36,308 bases of DNA from Gemmatimonadaceae bacterium (lineage in GTDB: Bacteria > Latescibacterota > UBA2968 > UBA8231): positions 1-36,308 of the forward strand of contig PBSR01000123.1 in assembly GCA_002726335.1 (NCBI GenBank), in the 5' to 3' direction. The notes beneath the pieces are model-generated. The model was not told the DNA's origin, did not search any database, and saw only the letters and a list, made by a program, of their open reading frames with translations. This document shows positions 24,769 to 34,292 of this stretch, piece by piece. Numbering within the stretch: position 1 is the stretch's first letter; each line of letters starts with the position of its first letter. Both the position numbers and the translations under genes were made by a program.

Positions 24769-25785
24769 ATGCCCTACTACGTCTACGTTTCCGTCGCCTC
24801 CGAGGACCGGGTCAATGTCTTTTCCATGGATCCGGAAACCGGCGCTCTCGACACCCACGCCGTCGTCGCCGTCGGCTCCGGCCCCACCGCCATGTGCGTC
24901 GACCCGCAACAGCGCTTCCTCTACGCGGCTCTGCGCGATGGCCGTCAGGCCGCCGCCTTCCGCCTCGACAAGGCCAGCGGCCGACTGGCCCCCCTCGGCA
25001 CAGCTCCACTGGAGGCAGAACCGGTTTTCATCTCCACGGATCGCACGGGACGCTTCCTGTTCACCTCCTACTACCGGGCCGGAATGGCGGCGGTGCATCC
25101 TATCCGGCGCGACGGCTCCGTCGGCACGCCGGCGGTGATGTCGCTGAAGACGGCCGAGCGGGCGCACTCGATCCAGACCGATCCGTCCAACCGGTTCGCC
25201 TTCGTGCCGCACACGGCGGGGCCCAATCTGATACACCAGTTTCGCTTCGACGAAAAGACGGGACGACTGTCGTCCAACCCCGCAGGCAAGCTGACGCCGC
25301 CCGAAGGTGTCGGTCCCCGGCACTTCTGCTTCAATGAAGCGATGGACGTGGTCTACTTCGTCAACGAGCAGGGCTCGAGTGTGACGACCTACAGCGTCAA
25401 CACCGAAGAGGGTACGCTGTCCGAGGTGCAGACGTTGACGACGCTGCCTTCCGGCTTCGAGGGAGAGAACACCGCGGCGGAGATCCGTATCACGCCGACA
25501 GGCGAATACGTCTACGCTTCGAATCGAGGGCACGATTCCATCGCGGCCTTCTCCGTCGATGGCTCCACCGGCGAGCTGGAAGCGATCAGCCACACGCCGA
25601 CAGAGGCGACACCCCGCGCCTTCACCCTGGACCCCGACGGCGCCTACCTGATCGCCGCCGGACAGGGCTCGGGCAAGCTGGCCACCTACCGCATCGATGA
25701 CGAGACCGGCCACCTGGAAGCCCTCGAGGTCTACGACGTGGGCAACAACCCCATGTGGGTGCTGGCACTCGATCTGGGGGGGTGA
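24769..25785 (+). CDS. Lactonase-family seven-bladed propeller (6-phosphogluconolactonase-like)
   Basis: 338 residues, the usual length of the YbhE/Pgl family. Repeating propeller motifs: VFSMDPETGALD, AFRLDKASGRLA, QFRFDEKTGRLS, AFSVDGSTGELE and TYRIDDETGHLE, one per blade. Family signatures GPRHFCFN and YASNRGHDSIAAF are present, with likely catalytic residues in these blocks. It may hydrolyse 6-phosphogluconolactone or another sugar lactone. There is no signal peptide. An excellent AAGGAG lies 6 nt before the ATG. Confidence 0.9.
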   Translation: MPYYVYVSVASEDRVNVFSMDPETGALDTHAVVAVGSGPTAMCVDPQQRFLYAALRDGRQAAAFRLDKASGRLAPLGTAPLEAEPVFISTDRTGRFLFTSYYRAGMAAVHPIRRDGSVGTPAVMSLKTAERAHSIQTDPSNRFAFVPHTAGPNLIHQFRFDEKTGRLSSNPAGKLTPPEGVGPRHFCFNEAMDVVYFVNEQGSSVTTYSVNTEEGTLSEVQTLTTLPSGFEGENTAAEIRITPTGEYVYASNRGHDSIAAFSVDGSTGELEAISHTPTEATPRAFTLDPDGAYLIAAGQGSGKLATYRIDDETGHLEALEVYDVGNNPMWVLALDLGG

Positions 25786-25857
25786 TCCCCTGTTGTGCGA
25801 TATGTCACTAGGAAAAACCGTCCTTCTGCCGATAGTATCAGCAGGAGGACGACTACT

Positions 25858-26190
25858 ATGGGATTCATCCCGTTCATCGCCATCGGGTTGGTGCTGGTCA
25901 CCGTGGCGGCTTCACTGGTCACCGGTCAGCGTCTCGGAGAGGTGCGCAAGAGCGCCTTCCAGCTGGAGATGCAGGCCGAGCAGCTGCGGCGCCAGGTGAC
26001 GGATCTGGAAGAGCATTCACAGCAGGCGGCCGGGCGCGTGCGGGCTCTCATCAACCTGCGATCTAAAAAGCGGGAGAGCCTCGCCGAGATGTATGACGAG
26101 CTCAAGGAGCTGAAGTCCGGGGGCAAGGCCATCAGTGTGGCCGCCGGGCTGCAGCAGCGCAGCTTCGAGTTGGCGGAGGCCGCTGCCTGA
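25858..26190 (+). CDS. Small TM and coiled-coil protein
   Basis: 110 residues. The N-terminal hydrophobic span FIPFIAIGLVLVTVAASLV (3-21) is followed by a long coiled coil (about 27-95; LEMQAEQLRRQVTDLEEHSQ and KKRESLAEMYDELKEL). GGAGG stands 9 nt before the ATG and a strong terminator follows, so it is an independent gene. Family not recognised; its topology recalls the small membrane protein at 7060-7386, but no sequence identity is claimed. Confidence 0.75.
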   Translation: MGFIPFIAIGLVLVTVAASLVTGQRLGEVRKSAFQLEMQAEQLRRQVTDLEEHSQQAAGRVRALINLRSKKRESLAEMYDELKELKSGGKAISVAAGLQQRSFELAEAAA

Positions 26191-26227
26191 GGCGCCAGAC
26201 CAGGGAAGCACACTACCGGAAGCCGGG

Positions 26228-26268
26228 AGGGCCCGGACCTCAGCACAACGCTGAAGTCCGGGCCCTTT
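26228..26268 (+). terminator. Strong intrinsic terminator
   Basis: 17-bp stem with one mismatch: AGGGCCCGGACCTCAGC / GCTGAAGTCCGGGCCCT, loop ACAAC, then TT before CT. It begins 38 bp after the stop of the coiled-coil gene and insulates it from dnaE2. Confidence 0.88.
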
Positions 26269-26290
26269 CTGCGTACGCGCGAGAATCCTG

Positions 26291-26328
26291 TTGACCCGGT
26301 ACTGCCAAAGGACTACACATATGTGCAG
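26291..26328 (+). promoter_or_regulatory. Promoter of dnaE2 with a dyad over the -10
   Basis: TTGACC (26291-26296), 17 nt, TACACA (26314-26319). The near-perfect palindrome CTACACATATGTGCAG (26313-26328; core CACATATGTG is exact) covers the -10 and the likely start site, the usual place for a repressor. The gene's family is SOS-controlled in many bacteria, so a LexA-type operator with a non-canonical sequence is possible. Confidence 0.5.
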
Positions 26329-26348
26329 GTCATGTGAGGGCCCTGAAC

Positions 26349-29300
26349 ATGAGTTTCGTCCACCTGCACTGTCATTCGTCATTTTCGTTCCACGCCGGCG
26401 TCCCCGGTGTTCCCGAGATCGTGGGGAGAGCGAAGGACCTGGGGATGCCGGCCGTGGCACTGACGGACACCGACCGGATGTCGGGACTGATCGTGCACTA
26501 TGAAGAGTGCCGGCGGCAGGGCATCCGGCCGATTCTCGGCGCCGAACTGACGGAGCCCCGCCAGGGGGAAGTGCTGGCGGCGCGAGCTCGCCGGGGGCCC
26601 GACTGCGGCGCCCTCTCGTCCTCAGAGACGACCACCGGGATCGACCCGGCGGATCTGGCGCCTCGGGCCGATGGCGCCGGCTCGCACGGTCGTGAGCGTC
26701 TCGTGGTGCTCGCCCGCAACGCCCAGGGCTACGCCGACCTGTGCCAGATCCTCACCGAGCGACATCTGTCAGCCGACACCTTCCGCTTCGAGAGTGTGTT
26801 CGCGCGCGAGTGGCCGGACCTCGTGCTGCTGACCTCGTCGCCCGGCCTTCTGGGCGTGCTGGCGGCAACACCCAACCGCTCGCGGCTGTTCGCCGAACTG
26901 GTCAACCACAGCGCCGCCACGCGCCGCCGCAGCCGCCAGGTCGAGGCGGTGGCCGGGGCGCTGCGGGTGCCGCTGGTAGCGACCAACGACAGCTACTTCC
27001 TCGACCGCGGCGACTGGGCGACGCACCAGGTGCTGACCGCCATCGGGCTGAACTCGACCGTGTCCCGCCTGCGCCAGGGGGAGTGCGCCGCGCCCGGGGC
27101 GGCCCTGCGCCCGGGGGCCGAGATGGAGCAAGCCTTCCCCTCGCATCGACAGGCCCTGGCCAACGCCGAGCTCATCGCCGAGGACTGCGGGGGCATCGAG
27201 CTGGATCTCGGGGAGTGGATCATGCCACGTATCGAGGTGCCGGGGGGGGAGACGCCGGAGCACCATCTGGCGCAACTGGCGCGGGCGGGGCTGGAGCGCA
27301 ACTACGGAGGCCAGCCGACATACACCAAGGCACGCCAGATCCAGGAGATGGAGCTGGCCACGATCGAGAAGCTCGGCTACCCCTCGTACTTCCTCATCGT
27401 CAAGGAAATCCGCGACTGGGCCAACACGCGGCTGGCATCGGGCTATCGACGACCCACGGACTGTACCATCCTGCGGGGCAGCGCCGCCAACAGCCTCACG
27501 TTCTACAACATCGGTGTCAGCGATCTCGATCCGATTCGTTACGATCTCTACTTCCAGCGTTTCCTCAACGAAGACCGCGCCTCACCGCCCGACGCCGATC
27601 TGGATTTCGGCTGGGACGAACGGGACGAGGTGCAGAAGTTCATCGCCAGCCGGTGGGGGGAGGAGCACGTGGCGGTGACGTGCACGACGAATCACTTCCG
27701 TGAACGTGCCGCCTTCCGCGAGACGGCCAAGGTCTTCGGCTACACCGACGAGCAGGTGACGGAGATCCTCGACTCGCACAAGTCAAAGACGAAACGCATC
27801 GAGGACGACGAGATTCGCCGCATCCTGCAGGTGGCCGGCACCGTGCGCGGCAAGCCCCGCTTCCTCGGCCAGCATCCGGGAGGCGTGTTGATCACCAACC
27901 AGCCGATGCGGCGCCACGTGGCCTGCGAACGTTCGGGGGGAGAAAAGGACCGCATCATCACCCAGGTCGATATGCACAACGGCATCGATGAGCTCGGCCT
28001 GATCAAGTTCGACATCCTCGGCAACGGCTCGCTGTCGGTGCTGCGCGACGCGCTGGCCCAGCTGGAGGAGCAGGGAGAGCCCGACCCGCACGTGCACGAC
28101 CTCGAGAAGTGCTACGCCGACCCGGCTGTGCAGGACGTCATCCGCAAGGGCAGGACGAAGGGCATCTTCTACATCGAGAGCCCGGCGCAGACACGGCTCA
28201 ACAAGAAGGCCCAGGCGGAAACCTTCGAGGAGATCACCATCACCTCCAGCCTCGTGCGGCCGGCGGGCTCCAAGTACACCGCCACCTTCGTCGACCGGGA
28301 GCGCCAGCGCAAACAGGGCCGGAAGGACTGGGACTTCGTGTACCCAGCTCTCGAGCCCATCCTGCACGAGACCCACGACGTCTGCGCCTTCCAGGAGGAC
28401 GTGACCAAAATCTGCCACCAGGTGGCAGGCTTGAGCTTCAAGCAGGCGGACAAGATCCGCAAGATGATGAACTCCCATCACGAGGGGGCTCCCGAGCAAG
28501 CCATCTGGCAGGACACGGCTACCGCCTTTCTGCAGGGCTGCATGCAGCACAGTGGCCTGAACCGGGAGCAGGCCTGCGAGGTGTGGGAGCGGGTCAGCTC
28601 CTTCACCGGCTTCAGTTTCTGCAAGAGCCACTCGGCCACCTATGCGCAGCTGTCCTTCCAGTGCACCTACCTCAAGGCCCACTACCCGGCCCAGTTTCTC
28701 AGCGCCGTGATCAGCAACAGCCACGGGTTCTACCGGCGCGATGTCTATCTCAACGAGGCGCGCCGCTGGGGATGCCGCATCCTGCCGATGGACATCAACG
28801 ACTCCCGCGTGAAATACGCCGGGCGGGAGCGGCTGATCCGGCCCGGGATGATGCACGTGCGCAGTGTGCGCCAGGCCACGCTGCAGGCCGTGGAGGTCGA
28901 GCGGCGTACAGAGGGTCCGTTTCGGGATCTCGTCGACTTCGTCGAGCGGCTCAACGGCGGCGGCAACACCACCCACAGGGCGGAGATCGAGCGGCTGATC
29001 CTGGTGGGCGCCTTCGACGGCTTCGACCTGAGTCAGCCCGAGAGCCTGTGGCTGCTGGACGACGTGTTTCGCAGCGTCAAGGGCGCCGACGCCGGCGGCA
29101 GCGGCAGCCTGTTCCAGGGCACGGGTGTGCTGGAGCAGATGGCGCGTGAGGTGCCGCGCGGCCTGCTGCGCGACTACAATCTGGCGCAGAAATGCCTCAA
29201 CGAGCTGGAACTGCTCGGCTACATGCTGTCAGGGGACATCCTTGAGATTCTCGACCTGCACCCGGCGTCGAAGGGGGCCATTCCCATGCGAGACATGGAA

Positions 29301-29657
29301 CGGCACCGGGGTCAGCGTGTGAAGGTCTTCGGCCGGCAGGTGACCGAACGCATGCATCGCGTCCAGCGCACCGGCGAACCGATGATGTTCCTGACACTGG
29401 AGGACCGCTCGGAAACGGTGGATGTGATCCTGTGGCCGGATGTGTTCGAGCGCCATGCCGACATCGTGCTCGGGGGCGGGCCATTCGAGGTGATCGGTCG
29501 GGTCGAGGAAGACTGGGGCACGTACTCCCTGGTGGCCGAGAGAATCCGGGCGGTGGAGTGGTCGCCGAACGTAGTCGATCTGGAAGTGGCGTCGCAGCGG
29601 CTCGAGAAGAGTTTCGGCGAGGGCTACCCCTACGTGGATGTCGGGGTGGCGGCGTGA
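26349..29657 (+). CDS. dnaE2: Error-prone DNA polymerase III alpha subunit (DnaE2/ImuC)
   Basis: 1102 residues from ATG 26349, with GAGGG 8 nt upstream; an earlier in-frame GTG is less likely. The N-terminal PHP domain starts VHLHCHSSFSFHAGVPGV; its later LTDTDRM shows Thr where the active PHP has His. The C-family catalytic region has PPDADLDFGWDERDEV and GLIKFDILGNGSL, giving the three acidic residues, so polymerase activity is expected. The OB-fold near the C-terminus is KVFGRQVTERMHR with LEDRSETVDVILWPDVFE. It performs translesion synthesis together with ImuB, which follows one base later. The promoter carries a dyad. Confidence 0.94.
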   Translation: MSFVHLHCHSSFSFHAGVPGVPEIVGRAKDLGMPAVALTDTDRMSGLIVHYEECRRQGIRPILGAELTEPRQGEVLAARARRGPDCGALSSSETTTGIDPADLAPRADGAGSHGRERLVVLARNAQGYADLCQILTERHLSADTFRFESVFAREWPDLVLLTSSPGLLGVLAATPNRSRLFAELVNHSAATRRRSRQVEAVAGALRVPLVATNDSYFLDRGDWATHQVLTAIGLNSTVSRLRQGECAAPGAALRPGAEMEQAFPSHRQALANAELIAEDCGGIELDLGEWIMPRIEVPGGETPEHHLAQLARAGLERNYGGQPTYTKARQIQEMELATIEKLGYPSYFLIVKEIRDWANTRLASGYRRPTDCTILRGSAANSLTFYNIGVSDLDPIRYDLYFQRFLNEDRASPPDADLDFGWDERDEVQKFIASRWGEEHVAVTCTTNHFRERAAFRETAKVFGYTDEQVTEILDSHKSKTKRIEDDEIRRILQVAGTVRGKPRFLGQHPGGVLITNQPMRRHVACERSGGEKDRIITQVDMHNGIDELGLIKFDILGNGSLSVLRDALAQLEEQGEPDPHVHDLEKCYADPAVQDVIRKGRTKGIFYIESPAQTRLNKKAQAETFEEITITSSLVRPAGSKYTATFVDRERQRKQGRKDWDFVYPALEPILHETHDVCAFQEDVTKICHQVAGLSFKQADKIRKMMNSHHEGAPEQAIWQDTATAFLQGCMQHSGLNREQACEVWERVSSFTGFSFCKSHSATYAQLSFQCTYLKAHYPAQFLSAVISNSHGFYRRDVYLNEARRWGCRILPMDINDSRVKYAGRERLIRPGMMHVRSVRQATLQAVEVERRTEGPFRDLVDFVERLNGGGNTTHRAEIERLILVGAFDGFDLSQPESLWLLDDVFRSVKGADAGGSGSLFQGTGVLEQMAREVPRGLLRDYNLAQKCLNELELLGYMLSGDILEILDLHPASKGAIPMRDMERHRGQRVKVFGRQVTERMHRVQRTGEPMMFLTLEDRSETVDVILWPDVFERHADIVLGGGPFEVIGRVEEDWGTYSLVAERIRAVEWSPNVVDLEVASQRLEKSFGEGYPYVDVGVAA

Positions 29658-29658
29658 C

Positions 29659-30858
29659 ATGAGCCGTTCACGCCCCAGGCCGCAGCCACTGTGGCTCCGC
29701 GTGGAGGTCGACCAGTTCGCCGCGCAGGCGTTGCAGGTGGCGGCGCCGGCCCTGGAGGGGGTGCCCTTCGGTGTGGTGCGGCAGCGGGACGACAGCCACA
29801 AGGCGTCCCTGTACGCCGTGTCCCGCTGTGCCCGCGATCGGGGAGCGGAGCCCGGCATGCCGGTGTTCGTCGCCCGGCGCAAAGTAGGCCGAGGCCTCCG
29901 CGTACTGCCACGCGACGGCAAGGTTGAGTCCGCCGTGCGCGGCACCCTGAAAGCCGTCTACGACGAGTGGACTCCCGAGCCGGTGGCGGACAGAACGGCC
30001 GCCTGGCTGGATCTGTCCGGCACGCCGATCTCGCGCGACACCGGCTGGGACGACATCGGCCCCCGTCTCCTGGCAAGGCTGAAAGAGGCCAGCGGGCTGC
30101 GGGAGCTGGCCGTCGGTGTGTCGGCCTCACGCGTCGTGGCGCAGATCCTGGCGCGGCAGGCCCTTCCCGATGGCGTGATCACCTGTGCTGTCGGACAGGA
30201 GCAGGCGCAGCTGGCCACCGTGGACGCCGACAGTCTGCCCGGCCTCGCCAGCGCCTGCCGCGAGCGCGCCCACATGTACGGCCTGGATGGCGTCGACCAG
30301 CTGCTCGACCTCGACCGAGCAACCCTTGTACGCCGGTTCGGCAAACAGGAAGGGGGGCGCATTTTCGGCCTCGTCCGCGGACTGGCCTCCGAGCCACGGC
30401 GGTCTTCTTCGGTTGACATCGAGGCGGAGACGGTGCTGCGAGCCGACGTCAACGATGAGTCACTGCTGCACGAGGCCGTGCGGCTGACGGCGGACAGGGC
30501 CACGCACGAGCTGCGCCGGGCTCGACAGGTTGCGCGGGGCGTCCGTCTGCTGCTGGTCTATTCCGACAACCGTCGGGCGCAGAAAACGGTGCGGCTTCCC
30601 GCCAGCACCGACGCCTTTCGCCGGATCGGGGCCGCGTCCCTGGCCGCCTTCGATGAGCTCCACGTTCGCCGGGTGGCCCTCAAATCGATCCAGGTGGCGG
30701 CCCTGCGGACCAGCCCGGCAACCGGGCAGCGGGATCTGTTCGACGGCGTCGGCCAGCACAAGGAGCGGCGTCTCGGGGCGGCACTGACGGAACTTCGCGA
30801 GCGCCTGGGATTTGACGCGGTGGTTCCCGGTGGCAGCCTCAGCCTCGACCGGGAGTGA
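29659..30858 (+). CDS. imuB: ImuB-type Y-family polymerase homologue, catalytically inactive
   Basis: 399 residues from ATG 29659, one base after the dnaE2 stop. The Y-family fold is seen in WLRVEVDQFAAQAL (12-25), YAVSRCARDRGAEPGMPVF (52-70) and the DLSGTP region. Of the DinB catalytic acids, the first pair reads E16/D18. The SxDE site, by alignment around AAWLDLSG (114-121), shows Thr/Ala in place of Asp/Glu. A clamp-binding-like QRDLF occurs at 357-361. This is the ImuB pattern: a scaffold recruiting DnaE2 to the sliding clamp. No imuA is adjacent. Confidence 0.85.
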   Translation: MSRSRPRPQPLWLRVEVDQFAAQALQVAAPALEGVPFGVVRQRDDSHKASLYAVSRCARDRGAEPGMPVFVARRKVGRGLRVLPRDGKVESAVRGTLKAVYDEWTPEPVADRTAAWLDLSGTPISRDTGWDDIGPRLLARLKEASGLRELAVGVSASRVVAQILARQALPDGVITCAVGQEQAQLATVDADSLPGLASACRERAHMYGLDGVDQLLDLDRATLVRRFGKQEGGRIFGLVRGLASEPRRSSSVDIEAETVLRADVNDESLLHEAVRLTADRATHELRRARQVARGVRLLLVYSDNRRAQKTVRLPASTDAFRRIGAASLAAFDELHVRRVALKSIQVAALRTSPATGQRDLFDGVGQHKERRLGAALTELRERLGFDAVVPGGSLSLDRE

Positions 30859-30992
30859 ACCGGGAGAGGGACTCGTGTCGGCGTCGCTGGCCACTGCTTG
30901 ACCTGCGTCACCGCCGCACGGTACTTTTCCACCTCCAGAGACGGTCCCGCCGCGCTCCCCGCGTCGGCGCCGTACGCATACCTCACGACACC

Positions 30993-32183
30993 GTGACCGG
31001 ACTCCCCGACCTGACTCCTCTCCTGCGTCGCGTCTCCATCCTGGCCGGCCTCGTCGGCATCGCCCTGACGGGCTGTCGCGGGCCGACAATACCTGCTGAT
31101 ACCCAGCAACTGGCGCCAGGTGTATGGCATCATGCCGTGCGCCTGATCGAAGGGCCCTGGGCGATCCATGTGGTCGAGCTCGACCTCGAACAGGCCTGGG
31201 CCGCAGGTGTCCGTCTGCAAACGGCTCGAGCCAGCCACGACGGGGCCGGTGTGTCGAAGACGAGTGAGCTGGGTGCCGGCGCCCTGGCGGCCATCAACGG
31301 CGATTTCTTCTTCGGCACGCCTACACGCACCTCCGGTCTGCAGATCCACGATGGCGAGTTGATGGTGGAGCCGCGGCCCCGGTCCGCCTTTGCCGTGACC
31401 GACGGCGGTCGGCCCGTGGCGGGTGTCTTCGACCTGCGCGCCGGGCTGATCACCAAATCCGGCCATGTGCTCCGCGTGTCCCATCTGAATCGTGAGCCAC
31501 GGGCCAGCGACGAGCTGACCTACTATAACCGGCACGCCAGGCCGGACTCGGTACGGGCGCCGGTGGGATTCTTCCTGCAGAGCCTGGATACGGCGAGCAC
31601 CGCGATCAACGACACGGTGGCGGCCAGGGTGATGCAGGTCCGCCGACGCGTGTGGCCGCTGAAGCTGAACACCCGCCAGTGGCTGGTGGCCGGCGGCGCC
31701 GACTTCGCCCAGGGGCAGACCATCGCTCCCGGTGATACAGTACAGTTCTACGTGCTGCTGCCGCCTGCCGCCCAGGTTCTGCGGGAGGCCATCGGCGGTG
31801 GCCCCAGGATCGTGCGCGACGGCGTGACCTCCATCGAGCACGAGGCTGAGAGCCTGAACGCGACCTTCGCCACCGACCGCCATCCACGTACGGCTGTGGG
31901 TTTCTCGCGGGATGAAAAGACGCTGTTTCTGGTCACCGTCGACGGTCGCCAACCCGGCCACAGTGTCGGCATGAGCCTGGAAGAGCTGGCCGATCTGATG
32001 TCGACGCAGATGGCACTGTTTACGACATCGCGTCTCAATGCGCACCAGGCGATCAATCTGGATGGCGGCGGATCGACGACGATGGTTGTGGGTCGGCAGG
32101 TCGTCAATCGCCCGTCTGATCAGACCGGCGAACGGCCCGTGGCCAACGCCCTGCTCGTGATCGGGCCGGACGCCCAGGGATAG
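30993..32183 (+). CDS. NAGPA-type phosphodiester glycosidase lipoprotein
   Basis: About 396 residues from GTG 30993. A longer frame from GTG 30855 overlaps the imuB stop but adds an Arg-rich leader. The lipoprotein signal is SILAGLVGIALTGC with the lipobox Cys. The NAGPA domain (phosphodiester glycosidase, related to GlcNAc-1-phosphodiester hydrolase) shows AAINGDFFFG, IGGGPRIVRDG, TAVGFSRDEKTLFLVTVDG and INLDGGGSTTMVV. It probably cleaves a phosphodiester-linked sugar at the cell surface. The start is uncertain; no clear ribosome site is seen. Confidence 0.85.
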   Translation: MTGLPDLTPLLRRVSILAGLVGIALTGCRGPTIPADTQQLAPGVWHHAVRLIEGPWAIHVVELDLEQAWAAGVRLQTARASHDGAGVSKTSELGAGALAAINGDFFFGTPTRTSGLQIHDGELMVEPRPRSAFAVTDGGRPVAGVFDLRAGLITKSGHVLRVSHLNREPRASDELTYYNRHARPDSVRAPVGFFLQSLDTASTAINDTVAARVMQVRRRVWPLKLNTRQWLVAGGADFAQGQTIAPGDTVQFYVLLPPAAQVLREAIGGGPRIVRDGVTSIEHEAESLNATFATDRHPRTAVGFSRDEKTLFLVTVDGRQPGHSVGMSLEELADLMSTQMALFTTSRLNAHQAINLDGGGSTTMVVGRQVVNRPSDQTGERPVANALLVIGPDAQG

Positions 32184-32192
32184 CCCACACCG

Positions 32193-33257
32193 ATGCCGAG
32201 ATTCCACGCCGAAGACCTGAAAAGACTGGGGTGCGAGCTCTTCACCCACGTCGGAGTACCCGCCGACGAGGCGCAGCTGGTGGCCGATCACATGGTCGAG
32301 GCCGGGCTCCTCGGTCACGACACGCACTCGGTGCTGCGCTTCCCGCAGTACACGAACATGGCCCGTGAAGGGCAGGTGAAGGCCGGGGCGCCACTGGAGA
32401 TCCTGCAGGAGAAGGATGGCGTCATCCAGGTGAGTGGCGGTTGGAACTACGGCCCGGTGACGGCCACCCGCGCTGCCGAACTGGCCATCGAACGGGCCCG
32501 TACCCGGGCCCTGGTGGCGATTACGGTCAGAGACTGCAATCACGTGGCCCGCCTGGGACGTTTCGTCGACATCATCGCCCGCCAGGGAAATCTTATCGCC
32601 ATTCTCTGTGCCAACGGGCATGGCGCCGACCTGGCGGTGGCCCCACACGGGGGGCGCGAACGACGTCTGCCGACGAACCCGCTGGCCGTGGGCATCCCGA
32701 CGAAACGGGACTGGCCCATCGTGCTGGACATGACGACGAGTATGACGTCGGGTGGCGCCCTGCGGGACTACCGCAACAAGAACCAGCCGGTGCCGGAGGG
32801 CAGCATCATCGACGGCGAGGGTCGACCGACGACAGACGTCGAGGACTACTATGGCTCACCCAATGGTGCCATGCTGCCCCTCGGTTTTCCACTGATGGGG
32901 CACAAGGGGTTCGGCCTGTCGCTGGTGATCGACATCCTCGCCGGAGGTCTGTCTGGTGGAGGCTGCAGCCAGGCGAACCCACCGGAGACGGGGAACGCGC
33001 TGTTTCTCACCGTTCTCGATATCTCCGCCTTCCGTGATCTGGCGGAGTTTCACGGAGAGGTCGATCGTTTCATCGACTGGCTGAAATCGAGCCCTCCCAT
33101 GGCGGGATTCGACGAGGTCATGCTGCCGGGGGAGAACTCGCACAGGATCTACCAGCAGCGGCAGCACCAGGGACTGGAAGTGGACGACAACGCGTGGGAT
33201 CAGATCACAGCGCTTGCCGAGGAACTGGGCATCGCCGTGCCGAGCCCGGCCAACTGA
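32193..33257 (+). CDS. Malate/lactate dehydrogenase family (Ldh_2)
   Basis: 354 residues, usual length. Characteristic blocks: GLLGHDTHSVLR, DCNHVARLGRF (with the catalytic His), LPTNPLAVGIP, DMTTSMTSGGALRDY and PLMGHKGFGLSLVIDILAG. Enzymes of this family (YlbC, DlgD, ComC types) are NAD(P)-dependent oxidoreductases of 2-hydroxyacids or ureidoglycolate. The substrate cannot be fixed from sequence. It starts 9 bp after the previous stop, so is probably in one transcript with the Gfo/Idh gene. Confidence 0.93.
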   Translation: MPRFHAEDLKRLGCELFTHVGVPADEAQLVADHMVEAGLLGHDTHSVLRFPQYTNMAREGQVKAGAPLEILQEKDGVIQVSGGWNYGPVTATRAAELAIERARTRALVAITVRDCNHVARLGRFVDIIARQGNLIAILCANGHGADLAVAPHGGRERRLPTNPLAVGIPTKRDWPIVLDMTTSMTSGGALRDYRNKNQPVPEGSIIDGEGRPTTDVEDYYGSPNGAMLPLGFPLMGHKGFGLSLVIDILAGGLSGGGCSQANPPETGNALFLTVLDISAFRDLAEFHGEVDRFIDWLKSSPPMAGFDEVMLPGENSHRIYQQRQHQGLEVDDNAWDQITALAEELGIAVPSPAN

Positions 33258-33290
33258 CGAACCAACACACGGAACGAGGATGACAAGAGC

Positions 33291-34292
33291 ATGGCGAAGC
33301 TGAAGATCGGAGTCGTGGGCCTGGGGGGCATCGGCAACAACCACTCACGCTGCTATACGGCCAATCCACATACGGATGTCGTAGCTGTATGTGACATCAT
33401 CAGGGAGAAGGCGGACAAGGCGGCCCAGACCTACGGCGCCCGGGCCTTCTACAGCGTGCGTCAGATGTTGAACAGCGGCATTGAACTCGACGCCTGCAGT
33501 GTGACGACGGCGGGCATCGAAAACGGGGGGGATCACCACAAGCCGACGATGGAGCTGCTGAAGGCGCGTATCCCCGTACTGGGGGAGAAGCCGATCTCCA
33601 ACGAGATCAGCAAGGCACGGCAGATGGTCAAGCTGGCCAAGGCCAAACGCGTGCCCTATGCGATCAACCTGAACCACCGTTTCACGCCGTCGGCGGTGAA
33701 GGCCAAGCAGTGGCTGGCCAAGGGGCGGCTCGGCGAGCTGAACATCATCAACATGACGATGTGGATCAACAACCCGAATGAGTCGTCTCCGTGGTTTCAC
33801 ATCCGCGCCCTGCACCCGCACTCCCTCGACGTGATGCGCTATTTCGCCGGGGACATCGACAAGGTTCAGGCGTTTTTCAAGAAGGGGAAGGGGCGCAAGA
33901 TCTGGTCGAACGTGCAGGTGAATCTGCAGTTTGACAATGGCGTCATCGGTCACCTCACCGGCTCGTACGACGCCGGCGGCAGCTACGGACTGGAGACGCT
34001 GGAGATGGTCGGTTCCGAGGGCCGCGTCGTCATCAACGAGGCGTGTGAGAAGCTCAGCTTCTACCCGCGCTTCTCGAACCAGGTGGAGAGTTTCGACCAT
34101 CTCGGCGGCATGCAGAGCTTCGGTGATACCTTCCCGTCCCGCATCGGGGCCTGGATCGACGACCTGCGCCGGAAGACCGCCCCGTCAAAGATCGATGCCA
34201 AGGCAGAGGACGCTTTGAGGGTGCAGCTCGTGATCGAGAGCATCATCAAGAGCTGGGAGACCGGCAAAGTGGTGAAAGTTCCGACGAAGTGA
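33291..34292 (+). CDS. Gfo/Idh/MocA family oxidoreductase
   Basis: 333 residues. The N-terminal Rossmann motif GVVGLGGIGNNHSRCY (7-22), the EKPISNEISKA block with the catalytic-type Lys-Pro, and the C-terminal beta-sheet domain (NVQVNLQFDNGVIGHLTGSY) are typical. It oxidises or reduces a sugar or inositol-like substrate with NAD(P). GAGG lies about 16 nt before the ATG. Its TGA overlaps the purF GTG by 4 bp. Confidence 0.94.
   Translation: MAKLKIGVVGLGGIGNNHSRCYTANPHTDVVAVCDIIREKADKAAQTYGARAFYSVRQMLNSGIELDACSVTTAGIENGGDHHKPTMELLKARIPVLGEKPISNEISKARQMVKLAKAKRVPYAINLNHRFTPSAVKAKQWLAKGRLGELNIINMTMWINNPNESSPWFHIRALHPHSLDVMRYFAGDIDKVQAFFKKGKGRKIWSNVQVNLQFDNGVIGHLTGSYDAGGSYGLETLEMVGSEGRVVINEACEKLSFYPRFSNQVESFDHLGGMQSFGDTFPSRIGAWIDDLRRKTAPSKIDAKAEDALRVQLVIESIIKSWETGKVVKVPTK

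Noticed and set aside
30558..32648. 696-residue minus-strand frame
   Set aside because: Antisense to imuB, the NAGPA gene and the start of the Ldh_2 gene; no motif or ribosome site.
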